Of a stretch of DNA of 64,000 nt, positions 8,915 through 18,528 are shown piece after piece. Positions within the stretch are counted from its first letter, which is position 1. Every line of letters begins with the position of its first letter. The notes under the pieces are model-generated. The model was not told the DNA's origin. It was given only the letters and a program-made list of their open reading frames with translations, and did not search any database. The stretch comes from JAVSMW01 sp032027005 (lineage in GTDB: Bacteria > Bacillota > Thermincolia > Thermincolales > UBA2595): positions 1 to 64,000 of the forward strand of contig JAVSMW010000004.1 of assembly GCA_032027005.1 (NCBI GenBank), in the 5' to 3' direction. Both the position numbers and the translations under genes were made by a program.

Positions 8915-8983
8915 GCATATGTAACGCCTCCTTTAACTAAATTGATCCTAAAAACGGAACACCGTTTAACAATGTGGAACACC
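8915..8983 (-). promoter_or_regulatory. possible sigma-54 promoter with two GGAACACC boxes
   Basis: On the minus strand GG-N10-GC occurs at 8928-8915, but the flanking bases match the RpoN consensus only partly. Just upstream GGAACACC occurs twice as direct repeats at 8956-8963 and 8976-8983. The reverse complement, GGTGTTCC, also occurs next to the strong sigma-54 promoter near base 180. The sigma-54 activator gene lies immediately upstream. Confidence 0.35.
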
Positions 8984-9182
8984 TTAAGCTAAATTTAACA
9001 TTCCTGAACTTTAAAAACAATGTCATTGAAGGCCGAATTTTTACAATTTAAAATTTGCTAAAGCTTATCTTTTGTCATTGAAAAACCATTCACCCCATTA
9101 AGAAGCCAATTAAGCCTTATATCAGCGTGTTGGCATCCCATTATTTCAGTTGTGAAACGGTCAAAAACTTAATTTAGCAAAA

Positions 9183-9217
9183 TAAAAAAAAACGCGCAAC
9201 TTGAGCACTGTGCGCGT
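9183..9217 (-). terminator. intrinsic terminator of the sigma-54 activator gene
   Basis: ACGCGCA (9192-9198) pairs with TGCGCGT (9211-9217), followed on the minus strand by nine T. It lies about 30 bases after the activator stop codon. Confidence 0.8.
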
Positions 9218-9245
9218 CTATCTATCCCCTAATCTTTGTAATTTA

Positions 9246-11183
9246 TTAACTTTGTAAGCCAAATTCATCTAATTTCCGGTACAGTGTAGTACGGGAAATC
9301 CCCAGTTCCTCTGCAGCCCGTTTTCTATTGCCTCTATGCATCTTTAGAGCGTTGACAATAGTGTTCATTTCAACTTCTTTCATAGAAGCATCGGAAATAT
9401 CTGGTGAAAGAGATTGGAAAATTGCCTTAGCGATATGAGGTGGTAAATGTTCAAGCTTTAAAGTATTACCAGAAAAAAGATTTAGTGCACGCTCAATAGT
9501 ATTCTGCAATTCGCGAATGTTACCAGGCCACGAATAGCTTCTTAAAGCCAGCAAGGCCTTTGATTCTATAGTGACCTGACTTTTGCCTAAATTTTTGCCT
9601 ATCTCTTTGGCAAAATGCCGGGCCAATAAAATAATATCAGAGTTCCGATCTCTAAGGGGCGGTAACATCAAGTTAATTACATTCAGCCTATAATATAGGT
9701 CTGCACGGAAATTTCCTTTTTCGACTTCCTCTTCTAAATTCCGATTTGTCGCTGTAATTATCCGAACATCTACCGGAATGACCTCATGACCACCAAGCCG
9801 TGTTATCTTTTTATCCTCAATAAATCGCAATAGATGAGCCTGCAGGTCCAATGGCATTTCGCCTATTTCGTCAAGAAAAATCGTTCCACCATTAGCTGAT
9901 TCGAATTTGCCGGGGTTCCCTCCTTTGCGAGCCCCAGTAAAAGCACCGTCAACATAACCAAACAATTCGCTGCCCATCAGTTCATGTGGGATTGCCGCAC
10001 AATTAATTGCCACAAAGGGAAATCGGGAGCGATAACTTTCATTATGAATGGCCTGGGCAAAGATTTCTTTACCGGTGCCACTCTCACCTGTTAATAATAT
10101 GCGACTGGAAGAGAGTGCAGCCTTTCTGGCTAGACTGGTTACCGCCTTTGTGGCAGGATGAGTACCCACTATCTCCCTAAATGTTAACCCGGACTTTTCA
10201 CCACCAATGAAATTAGCAAGTTTATCGACCCGGTCATTTTCCGTAAAGACCAAAACTGTGCCTTTTTGCCCACCCGGCAGGTACCTAACTGTTAATTTAC
10301 ATTTTAACAATGAGTGATTTAACCTGAATTCAATTAACTCATCGTTTATCGGTAGTTGCTTCTTAATTACCTGGATGAGTTTTTCTAGAATGGGCACCTT
10401 CCAGGTTAATTTTTCGAAAGGTGCTTGTGACCACTCACCTGATGACACTCCAAAAAGCTTTTCAGCCACCTTATTTATATGAGTTATCTTCCGTTCCCCA
10501 TCCAAGACCATAACACCTTCAGTCAATGTCTCAATAATAGCATATTTATATTTACTTTCTTGTTTTAACCGTAACTGTGCTTCAATAGCGCTCACTGCTG
10601 CAGCTACCATTCCAAGGGTATGTTGATGAGCGTTGGTATAACTTCCCACCATATTCAGGCACCCTATAATGTCCCCTGACGAATCATGGATAGGGGCACC
10701 CGTACTGTTGCATTTATGGCAAAAAATACTCCAATGGTGTGGGCCTAAAACCTGAATAGGTTTTCCGGTCACCAATGCGGTACCCACTGCATTTGTACCT
10801 AATAGTTTCTCATCATAACACGCCTCTACAACGTGATTGGATAGTTTTCCGAATTCAAGACCGAGTTCATCTCCATGAACTTCTAAAATAACCCCGTCTT
10901 GATCTGCAATAAAGATAAGATAATCTGAGCCCTTAACCATCCAGGCCATGTTTTCCATAATTGGACTGGCAATATTCAATAGTTCTCTCCGATGCCGTTT
11001 CCGGCTTATCATTTCATCTGATGAAGCAAAATAAGGGTTGGCCTTTAGAAACGGGTTCGTCCCGTTTTGTTTACATCGTGCCCATGATTCGGAAATAAGA
11101 ATAGGTAATCCGTCAGGAATAACTCCTGTCTTGGTAGCCTGATTCCAATACTGCCTCATAACATTCCATTTTTCAGCAAGCAC
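9246..11183 (-). CDS. AcoR-like sigma-54-dependent transcriptional activator
   Basis: The protein of about 645 residues has an N-terminal GAF-like sensor (about 60-210), a PAS-like segment (about 215-310), a central AAA+ domain and a C-terminal Fis-type HTH. The AAA+ domain shows Walker A G-E-S-G-T-G-K-E, the sigma-54 contact loop G-A-F-T-G-A and Walker B G-G-T-I-F-L-D-E-I-G. The HTH ends in G-I-S-R-T-T-L-Y-R-K-L. The GTG at 11183 is preferred because GGGAGG lies six bases upstream. It is a good candidate activator for the sigma-54 promoters in this window; its ligand is unknown. It is followed by an intrinsic terminator. Confidence 0.92.
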   Translation of the reverse strand: MLAEKWNVMRQYWNQATKTGVIPDGLPILISESWARCKQNGTNPFLKANPYFASSDEMISRKRHRRELLNIASPIMENMAWMVKGSDYLIFIADQDGVILEVHGDELGLEFGKLSNHVVEACYDEKLLGTNAVGTALVTGKPIQVLGPHHWSIFCHKCNSTGAPIHDSSGDIIGCLNMVGSYTNAHQHTLGMVAAAVSAIEAQLRLKQESKYKYAIIETLTEGVMVLDGERKITHINKVAEKLFGVSSGEWSQAPFEKLTWKVPILEKLIQVIKKQLPINDELIEFRLNHSLLKCKLTVRYLPGGQKGTVLVFTENDRVDKLANFIGGEKSGLTFREIVGTHPATKAVTSLARKAALSSSRILLTGESGTGKEIFAQAIHNESYRSRFPFVAINCAAIPHELMGSELFGYVDGAFTGARKGGNPGKFESANGGTIFLDEIGEMPLDLQAHLLRFIEDKKITRLGGHEVIPVDVRIITATNRNLEEEVEKGNFRADLYYRLNVINLMLPPLRDRNSDIILLARHFAKEIGKNLGKSQVTIESKALLALRSYSWPGNIRELQNTIERALNLFSGNTLKLEHLPPHIAKAIFQSLSPDISDASMKEVEMNTIVNALKMHRGNRKRAAEELGISRTTLYRKLDEFGLQS

Positions 11184-11647
11184 ACTAATCACCTCCCGGT
11201 CTATTGAAAAACAAACAGTTCACGACAAACTGTTAATCCTGCTATATCTTATTTCAATATTCATTATGGTTTGAGGTGTGCAATTAGTCTATCTAAAAGT
11301 GTTATAACTTCAAAATAGCAGCTTGAATGGTAGAAAAAACAGATTCAACTGCTTTTATTCTCTGCTTGTTAGATTATAAATATTAATTCAGCAATGTAAT
11401 AAAATATAATAAACATAAGTTCCACAAATGATTAGCTTGAAATATCAAGTTTTATTACAAACCGTTAAACCCTGTATTTCAACCGTTCGGCAAGTATATT
11501 GCGTCCCTGGTGATTATTTTAAGGTTCCATACAGTTCCTAACCATCTCAAAATAAAAAAATAGAACTGGCTACTCTACAATGTTCTCTTTTTCTGCCAAG
11601 AGAGTTCCAGTCCTGTTTGGGCATAGTATTATGCCGGAAAAATTAAA
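11184..11647. other. non-coding region upstream of the activator gene
   Basis: No convincing ORF. It holds AT-rich sequence that presumably carries the activator's promoter, plus small inverted repeats near 11562-11612 and GCATA/TATGC at 11621-11634 that could fold on either strand. I see no clear sigma-54 element here. Confidence 0.5.
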
Positions 11648-11671
11648 GCCACAAGCAGGAGTGCTTGTGGC
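11648..11671 (-). terminator. intrinsic terminator after the BamB-like gene
   Basis: GCCACAAGCA (11648-11657) pairs perfectly with TGCTTGTGGC (11662-11671) around a 4-base loop, followed on the minus strand by TTTAATTTTT. It lies just past the stop of the gene ending at 11680. Confidence 0.85.
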
Positions 11672-11679
11672 CCTTTAAC

Positions 11680-13610
11680 TTATCCTTTAGACCTGTATTC
11701 TACAGTGAACAATCCCCTCTTGACGAAGTCTTCACTAATATAATCCAAGCCAAGGCCATCAAGGGTTTTTGGGGTAGGAATCCCTTCTCTATTCCATCCC
11801 TTAAATTCATAATAAGCTTCCAGAGCCTTTTGTTCCATCTCAGGATCTCTGACCTGCCAATGGTCGGCAGGAGGTGCCTCATCAGCCCTTCTTAAACCTC
11901 GTCTGATGTTAATCGCTCTAATCAGATTCCGTTTCTGGCGGCAATCTCCCACAACCCGTCTGCATTTAGCTCCAATCCTGTTGCAAGTGAGATGAATTCC
12001 GGTAAATTATTAATATGATACGGCGGCCGACACCCTATTTGGCCTCTGAATGACGATAAAAAGGCACAGGTCCCGACAGCATCATCAACATAATGCATGA
12101 TCTCATTCCAATCCACAATGTTGACAGCCTCTTCAAGGGACTGCTCCTGCCGCGGCTCCCAATGCAAAAACCACTTTTTAAATCTCTCCGGTGCCGCTTT
12201 CCAACCCTCGACCAGTCTCTTTCTCTCTTCAAGATCAGGCTCCGGTGCCTGAGGATATGACCCTTCGGTCTGGGTAATTGTCAGTTTTTCACCGGTGGCA
12301 TACATCAGGAAGTAAGGTAAATTTACCTTCCCCAGCTTAAGGGGCATTTGTTCAAATTTTTTAATGGTATTATGGTCATATGCTTCTGCACCCCTGCCAA
12401 TCTGCCGGGCTGCCCAATACACACCATTAGCCAGGGCATCTCCCACCCCTTCCCGGCGAACGATTTTCTCAACAAGATAGAAAAATCGTCCCGCATTATC
12501 AGGCGGAAAATCCGGCAGGTCACTGTCTGATAAAATCCCGGCATCATATAGTTCAACGGCGAAGGCTAGAACCTGGGGTGTGAATAAGCCATCCAGTCCA
12601 TACTCCTGCGTAACACCAAGGATGTCATAATTAAACTTCAAATCTTCGAAAGCTGCCATGGCATAGGTTAGCTTAGTGTAACAAATTTGGAAATAAGGCT
12701 GCCTTCCCGGGTAATGAATCTCCTGATAACATTTCTTTGGGCAGTTATGGCAGCTTGCCCATCTTGCCCGCACACTGCCAGATAACTCTCTCCACTCTGC
12801 TTCCAGGTCTTTATTCCAAAAATCTTTTATTCTCTTCCGAGCATTGCCCCAGGCAAAGTTATTTAGGTGAAATTCTTCAGCATACGGATTCTCGTACGAA
12901 AACAGATCCCCGCTATCCTGGTTATCCTGAATCTCCTGGTACTGGCGGCTGCACAACTCCGCAAGTTCAGCCGGCCTGGCAAAATTGAACTCTTTTGTTC
13001 CCCGTACAACTATGGCCTTAAGTTTTTTATCTCCCATGACCGAACCCACTCCGCGAGAGGCACAGGCATTAGCATGCACAATGCTGGCCAGATAAACCCT
13101 GTTTTCACCGGCCAGGCCAATAGCCGCCACCTGGGCTGCGGGTTCATTCAGCTCCTCCTTAAGAAGTGCGGCGGTTTCCAGGGGGCCTTTCCCTTGCAAA
13201 TGTGAGGCGTCGCGGATTTCCACCCGGTCATTGTTTATATATAAATATACAAAATCGGGGGCCTGTCCACGAATAACTATTTCATCATAACCTGCCCGTT
13301 TAAGTTCCGGCCCGAAAAATCCTCCGAAAGCCGCATGGGAATAAAGATTTGTCTGAGGATTAATAGTTGTGACCGCAGTGCGGTTGGCACCGGGCACCGG
13401 AGTTCCAATTAACAGGCCGGTACTGAAGATCAGCAGATTATCCGGTGAAAAAGGCTCAACTTCCGGGGGCACCCTATCCCACAATAATTTAGCGGCCGTA
13501 CCCTGGCCCCCCAGATGGAGTTTCATCAAGGCCGGGTCAGTTCCAACTTTTTCGATACGCCCTGAAGATAAATCAACTTCTAAGTTAAATCCTGCTTCTG
13601 CATATCTCAT
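11680..13610 (-). CDS. BamB-like tungsten aldehyde oxidoreductase paralog, frameshifted
   Basis: The product would be about 640 residues and is colinear with the complete BamB at 31002-32966. It keeps the cysteine near residue 310 (aligning with the metal-ligand C322 of BamB) and a histidine at about 248 aligning with H260. The E-M-x-H region before it is replaced, and it is about 12 residues shorter there. The reading frame breaks near 11930-11934: one frame ends in A-A-R-N-G-I-stop and the next resumes with N-L-I-R-A-I-N-I-R-R. One missing C would restore it. ATG 13610 is chosen by alignment and AGAGGG. It may reduce or oxidise a different aromatic or acyl substrate. Confidence 0.8.
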
Positions 13611-13654
13611 TATTAAATCCCTCTGTATAATCAATTTTTTACCGGCAACACCCA

Positions 13655-15487
13655 CTAAACGTTGATTGCTCCAGAACTCTTGCCGTAAATGGCATCAATC
13701 AAATCGGCAAACTTTTGCTGAATTGCGGATCGCTTCATCTTTTGGGTAGCAGTCATATCTCCTTCCTCGTGGTAAAGCTCGCGGTCAATAAAAACAAACC
13801 TCTTGACCTGCTCCACCCTGGCTAACTGCTCATTGGCTTTGGCCACTTCCTGGCGGATAAGCTCGATTACCTTTGGATGGTGTGAAAGATCGCGGATAGT
13901 CGCATATGGTATACCCTGGTTCTGGGCCCAGTTGCCCATCACATCCATCTCTATCTGAATCAGAGCACCGATAAATTTTTTGCCTTCGCCTAATGCCACA
14001 GCCTCACGGATGAAAGGACTTCCTTTGAGGGCGTTCTCGATTACCTGAGGAGAAATATTTTTACCGCCGCTGGTGATAATAATGTCCTTTTTACGACCGA
14101 TAATGCGCAATTGTCCGTCAGCATCTATGGACCCCAGATCGCCGGTATAAAGCCAGCCGTCTTTTATAGTCTCTTTGGTAGCTTCCGGCTTACCATAATA
14201 CCCCTGAAACACACCGGGTCCCTTAAACAACATCTCACCATCCTCGGCAATTTTAACCTCCCAGCCCGGTATAATTTGACCAATGGTTCCGATACAAATA
14301 CTGTCATCACGGTGCAGGCAGGTAATAGTCGTCAGTTCGGTCATCCCAAAAAGCTCACGCAGAGGAATACCCAAGGCGTGGAAAAATGCTGCTGTTTCCG
14401 GTGACAGGGGAGCACCTCCGCAGATCACGAAACGGGCCTGCGCCAAACCTATAAAATGATGAATAGGTCTTAAGACAGATATCATAAACACTTTAGACCA
14501 AAAGCGGTCAGCCGCGCTCAGGGGTTCTTTTTTCAGAGCCTTTTCGGCTAGCATGCTGCCTTTTTTCAAAGCCTTAGTAAAGGCCCACCGCTTTAGTCTG
14601 GTGGTATTATCAATCTTAACTCTGATGCCGCCCTCTATTTTCTCCATGATGCGCGGCACACTGATAAAAAATGTAGGAGCCACCTCCTGGATATCTTGTT
14701 GAATAGTATCAGTGCTTTCGGCAAAGCTCACAATGTAGCCCACCAATAAGTGCACGTTTAAAGAAAAGGTTCTCTCCAGGGCATGGCAAAGTGGTAAGTA
14801 GGAAACATAGGACTCCTTCTCCGTCAGTTTTAAGACATCAGCCAGGCATTTACCACTCTCCACGACATTGCGCTGCGAGATAATGGCTCCTTTGGGTTCG
14901 CCTGTGGTTCCGGAAGTGTATATCAAAACAGCCATGTCATCAGGCTGGCCCTGAGCTACCAGTTCTTCAAAGAGTCCGGGTTTTTGCCTCCCAAGTTCAC
15001 GACCGCGCTCTTCTACCTCCTTAAAGCCCAGGATTGTTTGGCCGTTTTCCTGCTTAATCCCCTTCATACTGATTGAGATAATATGGCGCAGCCGCGGTAG
15101 GTTGTCCCTGATTTCCAGGATTTTATCCACATTTTCCTGGTCCTCGGAGATAAAAAACTCTGCCTCACAGTCATTTACTATATACTGCACTTCCTTAGGA
15201 GGGTTAGTTGGATAAACGCCTACCGTGACACCGCCGGCTGCCTGGGTAGCTAAATCTGCGAATAACCACTCCAGGTTGTTTTCTCCTTGAATACAAACCT
15301 TAGTACCCCTTTTGAGGCCCAGGGATACCAAACCCAGAGCGAAATCCCGAACATGCCGGTAATAATCCTCCCAGGTAATTTCCTGCCATATACCGAAATC
15401 TTTTTCCCGCAAAGCTACCCGCGCTCCCCACTTCTTAACAGCATCCAAAAAAAGCTTAGGCGTGGTGTTCAATTCGGCTGGAACCAT
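13655..15487 (-). CDS. long-chain-type AMP-forming acyl-CoA synthetase
   Basis: About 610 residues, with A3 motif Y-T-S-G-T-T-G-E-P-K-G, Y-T-G-D-L-G-S and the C-terminal I-I-T-S-G-G-K-N-I-S-P typical of the FadD15/long-chain acyl-CoA synthetase branch. I place the start at ATG 15487, nine bases after GGAGGGG; the open frame extends further upstream but would run deep into livG. Even so it overlaps the end of livG by 32 bases, which implies translational coupling within the Liv operon. The substrate is uncertain; the context suggests an aryl or acyl acid imported by the transporter. Confidence 0.85.
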   Translation of the reverse strand: MVPAELNTTPKLFLDAVKKWGARVALREKDFGIWQEITWEDYYRHVRDFALGLVSLGLKRGTKVCIQGENNLEWLFADLATQAAGGVTVGVYPTNPPKEVQYIVNDCEAEFFISEDQENVDKILEIRDNLPRLRHIISISMKGIKQENGQTILGFKEVEERGRELGRQKPGLFEELVAQGQPDDMAVLIYTSGTTGEPKGAIISQRNVVESGKCLADVLKLTEKESYVSYLPLCHALERTFSLNVHLLVGYIVSFAESTDTIQQDIQEVAPTFFISVPRIMEKIEGGIRVKIDNTTRLKRWAFTKALKKGSMLAEKALKKEPLSAADRFWSKVFMISVLRPIHHFIGLAQARFVICGGAPLSPETAAFFHALGIPLRELFGMTELTTITCLHRDDSICIGTIGQIIPGWEVKIAEDGEMLFKGPGVFQGYYGKPEATKETIKDGWLYTGDLGSIDADGQLRIIGRKKDIIITSGGKNISPQVIENALKGSPFIREAVALGEGKKFIGALIQIEMDVMGNWAQNQGIPYATIRDLSHHPKVIELIRQEVAKANEQLARVEQVKRFVFIDRELYHEEGDMTATQKMKRSAIQQKFADLIDAIYGKSSGAINV

Positions 15488-16358
15488 CCTCATTCCCCTC
15501 CTTCTCCAGATTTTTGCCCAGATAGGCTTCGGCCACCGCCGGATTAGCAACCACTTCTTGAGGCTTACCATTGGCAATAACCTGACCAAAACTCAAGACA
15601 GTGACGCGATCGGAAATATCCATAACCATGTCAAGTTCATGCTCAATCAAAATAATAGCTGTCCCCAGTTCTTCTTGAATATCCAGGATAAAGCGGGCAA
15701 TATCTTCTTTTTCCTCATGGTTCATTCCAGCTACCGGCTCGTCCAGGAGGAGTAGTTTTGGTTCTACGGCCAGAGCCCGACCGAACTCTACCCTTTTTTG
15801 CATCCCATAGGCCAGTTCACGCACCGGTTTATCACGCAGGTGCTGAATCTCCAAAAACTCAATAATCTCCTCAGCCAGGGCCTGGTTACGGACATCCTCC
15901 CGTGATCCCTTGCCCCAGTATAGAGCACCGCTCAATAACCCGGCCTTGATAAACAGGTGCCGTCCCACCATAATATTCTCCAAAACGGTAAGGCCTTTGA
16001 ACAGGGCCAGGCGCTGAAAGGAGCGCCCAATACCCAAAGCCGCTACCTTGTGGGGCGCTAAGCCGGATATTGACTGTCCATCAAACCAAACACTTCCCTG
16101 CTGCGGCCTGTATAGCCCATTGATGCAATTAAGGAGACTGGACTTCCCTGCCCCGTTAGGTCCCACCAGAGCGTGAATTTCCCCCATTTTGGCTTCCAGC
16201 GAAACCCCACTGATAGCCTTGATCCCACCGAAACTCAGATTGAGGCCGTCAGCCCTCAGGCACTGCTTACCTTTCTGCTCATGATGTTTGGGGAAAGAAG
16301 GAAGGACCTCGTTACGTCTTGGCCAATAGTCCGGCACTGCATGATTTCTTTTGCTCAT
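15456..16358 (-). CDS. livG: LivG-type ABC transporter ATPase
   Basis: ABC ATPase of about 300 residues with Walker A G-P-N-G-A-G-K-S-S, an atypical signature region (R-E-L-A-Y-G-M-Q-K-R-V-E), Walker B L-L-L-L-D-E-P-V-A-G and H-loop I-L-I-E-H-E-L-D-M-V. LivG-type ATPases carry A-G-M-N as seen here. It has an N-terminal extension of about 35 residues before the ABC domain. The start at ATG 16358 overlaps the livF stop in an ATGA arrangement. Part of a complete livH-M-K-F-G set serving an imported organic acid. Confidence 0.88.
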   Translation of the reverse strand: MSKRNHAVPDYWPRRNEVLPSFPKHHEQKGKQCLRADGLNLSFGGIKAISGVSLEAKMGEIHALVGPNGAGKSSLLNCINGLYRPQQGSVWFDGQSISGLAPHKVAALGIGRSFQRLALFKGLTVLENIMVGRHLFIKAGLLSGALYWGKGSREDVRNQALAEEIIEFLEIQHLRDKPVRELAYGMQKRVEFGRALAVEPKLLLLDEPVAGMNHEEKEDIARFILDIQEELGTAIILIEHELDMVMDISDRVTVLSFGQVIANGKPQEVVANPAVAEAYLGKNLEKEGNEDGSSRIEHHA

Positions 16359-17140
16359 GACAACCACCGCTTCCTAGTCTTATAGTGTTTAGTATCCCGA
16401 TAACTTCGCCGCTGACTCTCCTGACCCAAGCCAAGGTAATACTGCCTAATCTCTTTGTCAGCCAGCAGCTCCTTAGATGCACCATCCAAAACAATGCGTC
16501 CATTCTCCAGGATATATCCATAATCTGCAATGCCTAGAGTGAGTGCAGCATTCTGCTCTACCAGGAGGATAGTTACCCCCTCTTCCTTGTTTAGGCGCTG
16601 TATAAAGCTGAAGAGGTCTTGTACTACGGACGGTGCCAGACCCAGTGAAGGCTCATCCAACATGAGCATCCTGGGTTTGGCAAGTAATACCCTGCCCAGG
16701 GCCAGCATCTGCTGCTCACCGCCACTTAAGTATCCGGCCCGAACCTTAGCCCGTTCATGAAGTCTGGGGAACCACTCGTATACCTTGTCTAGACTGACGC
16801 CTTTGTGCCCACCAGATACGGCACCAAGACGCAGGTTTTCCTCGGTGGTCAGGTCACCGAACAGGCCCCCGTGTTCAGGGATGAGGCTCAAACCCAGATT
16901 TCTGATTTTTTCCGGAGGGAGTTTTGAAAGGTCATGTCCTTCGAAACGAACCTTGCCCCCAGTGATTTCCCCTTCCTGGGATTTGAGGATACCGGCGATG
17001 GCCCGCAGCATAGTAGTTTTACCACTGCCGTTGGGTCCCAAAGCCGCCACCACATTCCCCTTTTCAACTTTTATGGAGATACCCTTTACCGCAGAAATAA
17101 CATTATCATAAACTACTTCAAGGTTTTCCACTTCTAGCAT
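16355..17140 (-). CDS. livF: LivF-type ABC transporter ATPase
   Basis: 261-residue ABC ATPase with Walker A G-P-N-G-S-G-K-T-T, signature L-S-G-G-E-Q-Q-M, Walker B M-L-M-L-D-E-P-S-L-G and a conserved H-loop region (L-L-V-E-Q-N). This is the second nucleotide-binding subunit of the branched-chain-type importer. It ends in a tail similar to the partial gene at 5632-5759, but the tail is longer. It lies 88 bases downstream of the binding-protein gene. Confidence 0.9.
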   Translation of the reverse strand: MLEVENLEVVYDNVISAVKGISIKVEKGNVVAALGPNGSGKTTMLRAIAGILKSQEGEITGGKVRFEGHDLSKLPPEKIRNLGLSLIPEHGGLFGDLTTEENLRLGAVSGGHKGVSLDKVYEWFPRLHERAKVRAGYLSGGEQQMLALGRVLLAKPRMLMLDEPSLGLAPSVVQDLFSFIQRLNKEEGVTILLVEQNAALTLGIADYGYILENGRIVLDGASKELLADKEIRQYYLGLGQESQRRSYRDTKHYKTRKRWLS

Positions 17141-17228
17141 AAACTTTTCACCATCCTATAATCTTGCGGCAGGAGATAGAGCTTACCGGAATATCAAACC
17201 GGTAAGCTCCAGACCCGCCGTTCTCCAT

Positions 17229-18485
17229 CTACTCGAGTTTCATCCAATCACTGATCGGTTCCCAGAAACCTTTCTCGACATTAACTTTAGCATACTTGAT
17301 CTGTGCTCCACCTGTATGCTGGCTTGCGCTATAGGTAAGTGGAGTGGTAATTCCTCCTGTATCCAGGTTCTGAATGCTCTCTATTCCTTCTTTAAGGGTT
17401 TGAGCTGTCAGGTTATCACCGGCCTTTTTCATGCCCTCTACCATAACCCTGGCATCAGTCCAGCCCTCGGCATACCACTGCTCATTATAGATATTTGGTT
17501 TGACCCCATACTTTTCAGCAGTTTCTTTCATTTCTTTGAGTCCCGGTACGTCCTCTAACGGAGTAGCATAGAATTGCACACCAACGATGTTTTTGATAAT
17601 AGGCATATTACCGGCCAATTCGATCAGGAAGTGCTCAGAGGTGTTGTAATTAGCTACCATAGGTAAATCGAGGCCTACCTTCTGAGCAGCATCCAGGAAT
17701 GTCTTGGTAGGCCGCCCGCTTAAAATTAAGAACACAAAGTCCGGTTTTAGGGACTTGATGTGAATAGCCTGAGTGGTTGCGTCTACAGCATCAAAGTTTA
17801 ATATCTCGGAAGTAGCTTCGGCGCCTTTGGCCTTAGCTCTCTCCTGCAGCCACTTCATAGCGTCCTGCCCATAGGTGTTGTCAGGATGAACCACGACAAT
17901 CTTGGCTCCTGGCTTCTCTTTTACAGCGTAGTCAACCATTGCATAATAACCGATATCATAGGATGGTGAACTTAAAAAAACATAAGGATTAACTTCCGGC
18001 TTGAAGAGAAATGCTGCCCGGCTTCCCGGGAATACAACATTCTGGTCTTTTTTGTAATCTTCCATGAGGGCCTTCTGCACTCCTGTAGTCCAGGTGATGC
18101 CTACAGTAAGCACACCCTCCTGCCTCAGCTTTTTGTACATGCTGTTTTCCCGCTGCATGTCATATTTCCCGTCTTCGGTTACCAGTTCAATTTTACGGCC
18201 ATTAACCCCGCCGTTGTCATTAACCCACTTCATATAAGTTGAGAAACCTGTGTAAAAAGATGTTCCAGTGCTCATGGTGGGTCCGCTCAGGTCAGGAACA
18301 GCCCCAATTTTAATAGGTTCTTTGCTAGCTGGAGCTTTAGTTTGTTCACCCTGGGTCTGCTCGCCCGGGCTTTTAGCTTCCTGGGCAGGGTCAGATTTCC
18401 CACAACCTACCAGTGCAATGCTGGTTAGCAGCAAAAGTAGAACGAGAGAAATTAGTCCGCGAAAACTCTTTTTTAATGTTGACAT
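17229..18485 (-). CDS. livK: Liv-type substrate-binding lipoprotein
   Basis: 418 residues with a lipoprotein signal peptide (membrane segment followed by L-V-G-C-G-K), a low-complexity linker rich in Q, G, E and T, then a type I periplasmic binding fold (I-K-I-G-A-V-P-D-L-S-G-P...Y-M-K-W-V-N-D-N-G-G-V-N-G-R-K). It is anchored outside the membrane and hands substrate to LivHM. Its location among CoA ligases and benzoyl-CoA reductase genes suggests an aromatic acid rather than an amino acid. AAGGAG precedes the ATG. Confidence 0.9.
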   Translation of the reverse strand: MSTLKKSFRGLISLVLLLLLTSIALVGCGKSDPAQEAKSPGEQTQGEQTKAPASKEPIKIGAVPDLSGPTMSTGTSFYTGFSTYMKWVNDNGGVNGRKIELVTEDGKYDMQRENSMYKKLRQEGVLTVGITWTTGVQKALMEDYKKDQNVVFPGSRAAFLFKPEVNPYVFLSSPSYDIGYYAMVDYAVKEKPGAKIVVVHPDNTYGQDAMKWLQERAKAKGAEATSEILNFDAVDATTQAIHIKSLKPDFVFLILSGRPTKTFLDAAQKVGLDLPMVANYNTSEHFLIELAGNMPIIKNIVGVQFYATPLEDVPGLKEMKETAEKYGVKPNIYNEQWYAEGWTDARVMVEGMKKAGDNLTAQTLKEGIESIQNLDTGGITTPLTYSASQHTGGAQIKYAKVNVEKGFWEPISDWMKLE

Positions 18486-18528
18486 GTGAATTCTCCTTTC
18501 CCGACTTCCAAATTTAGTTTAATTGTTA

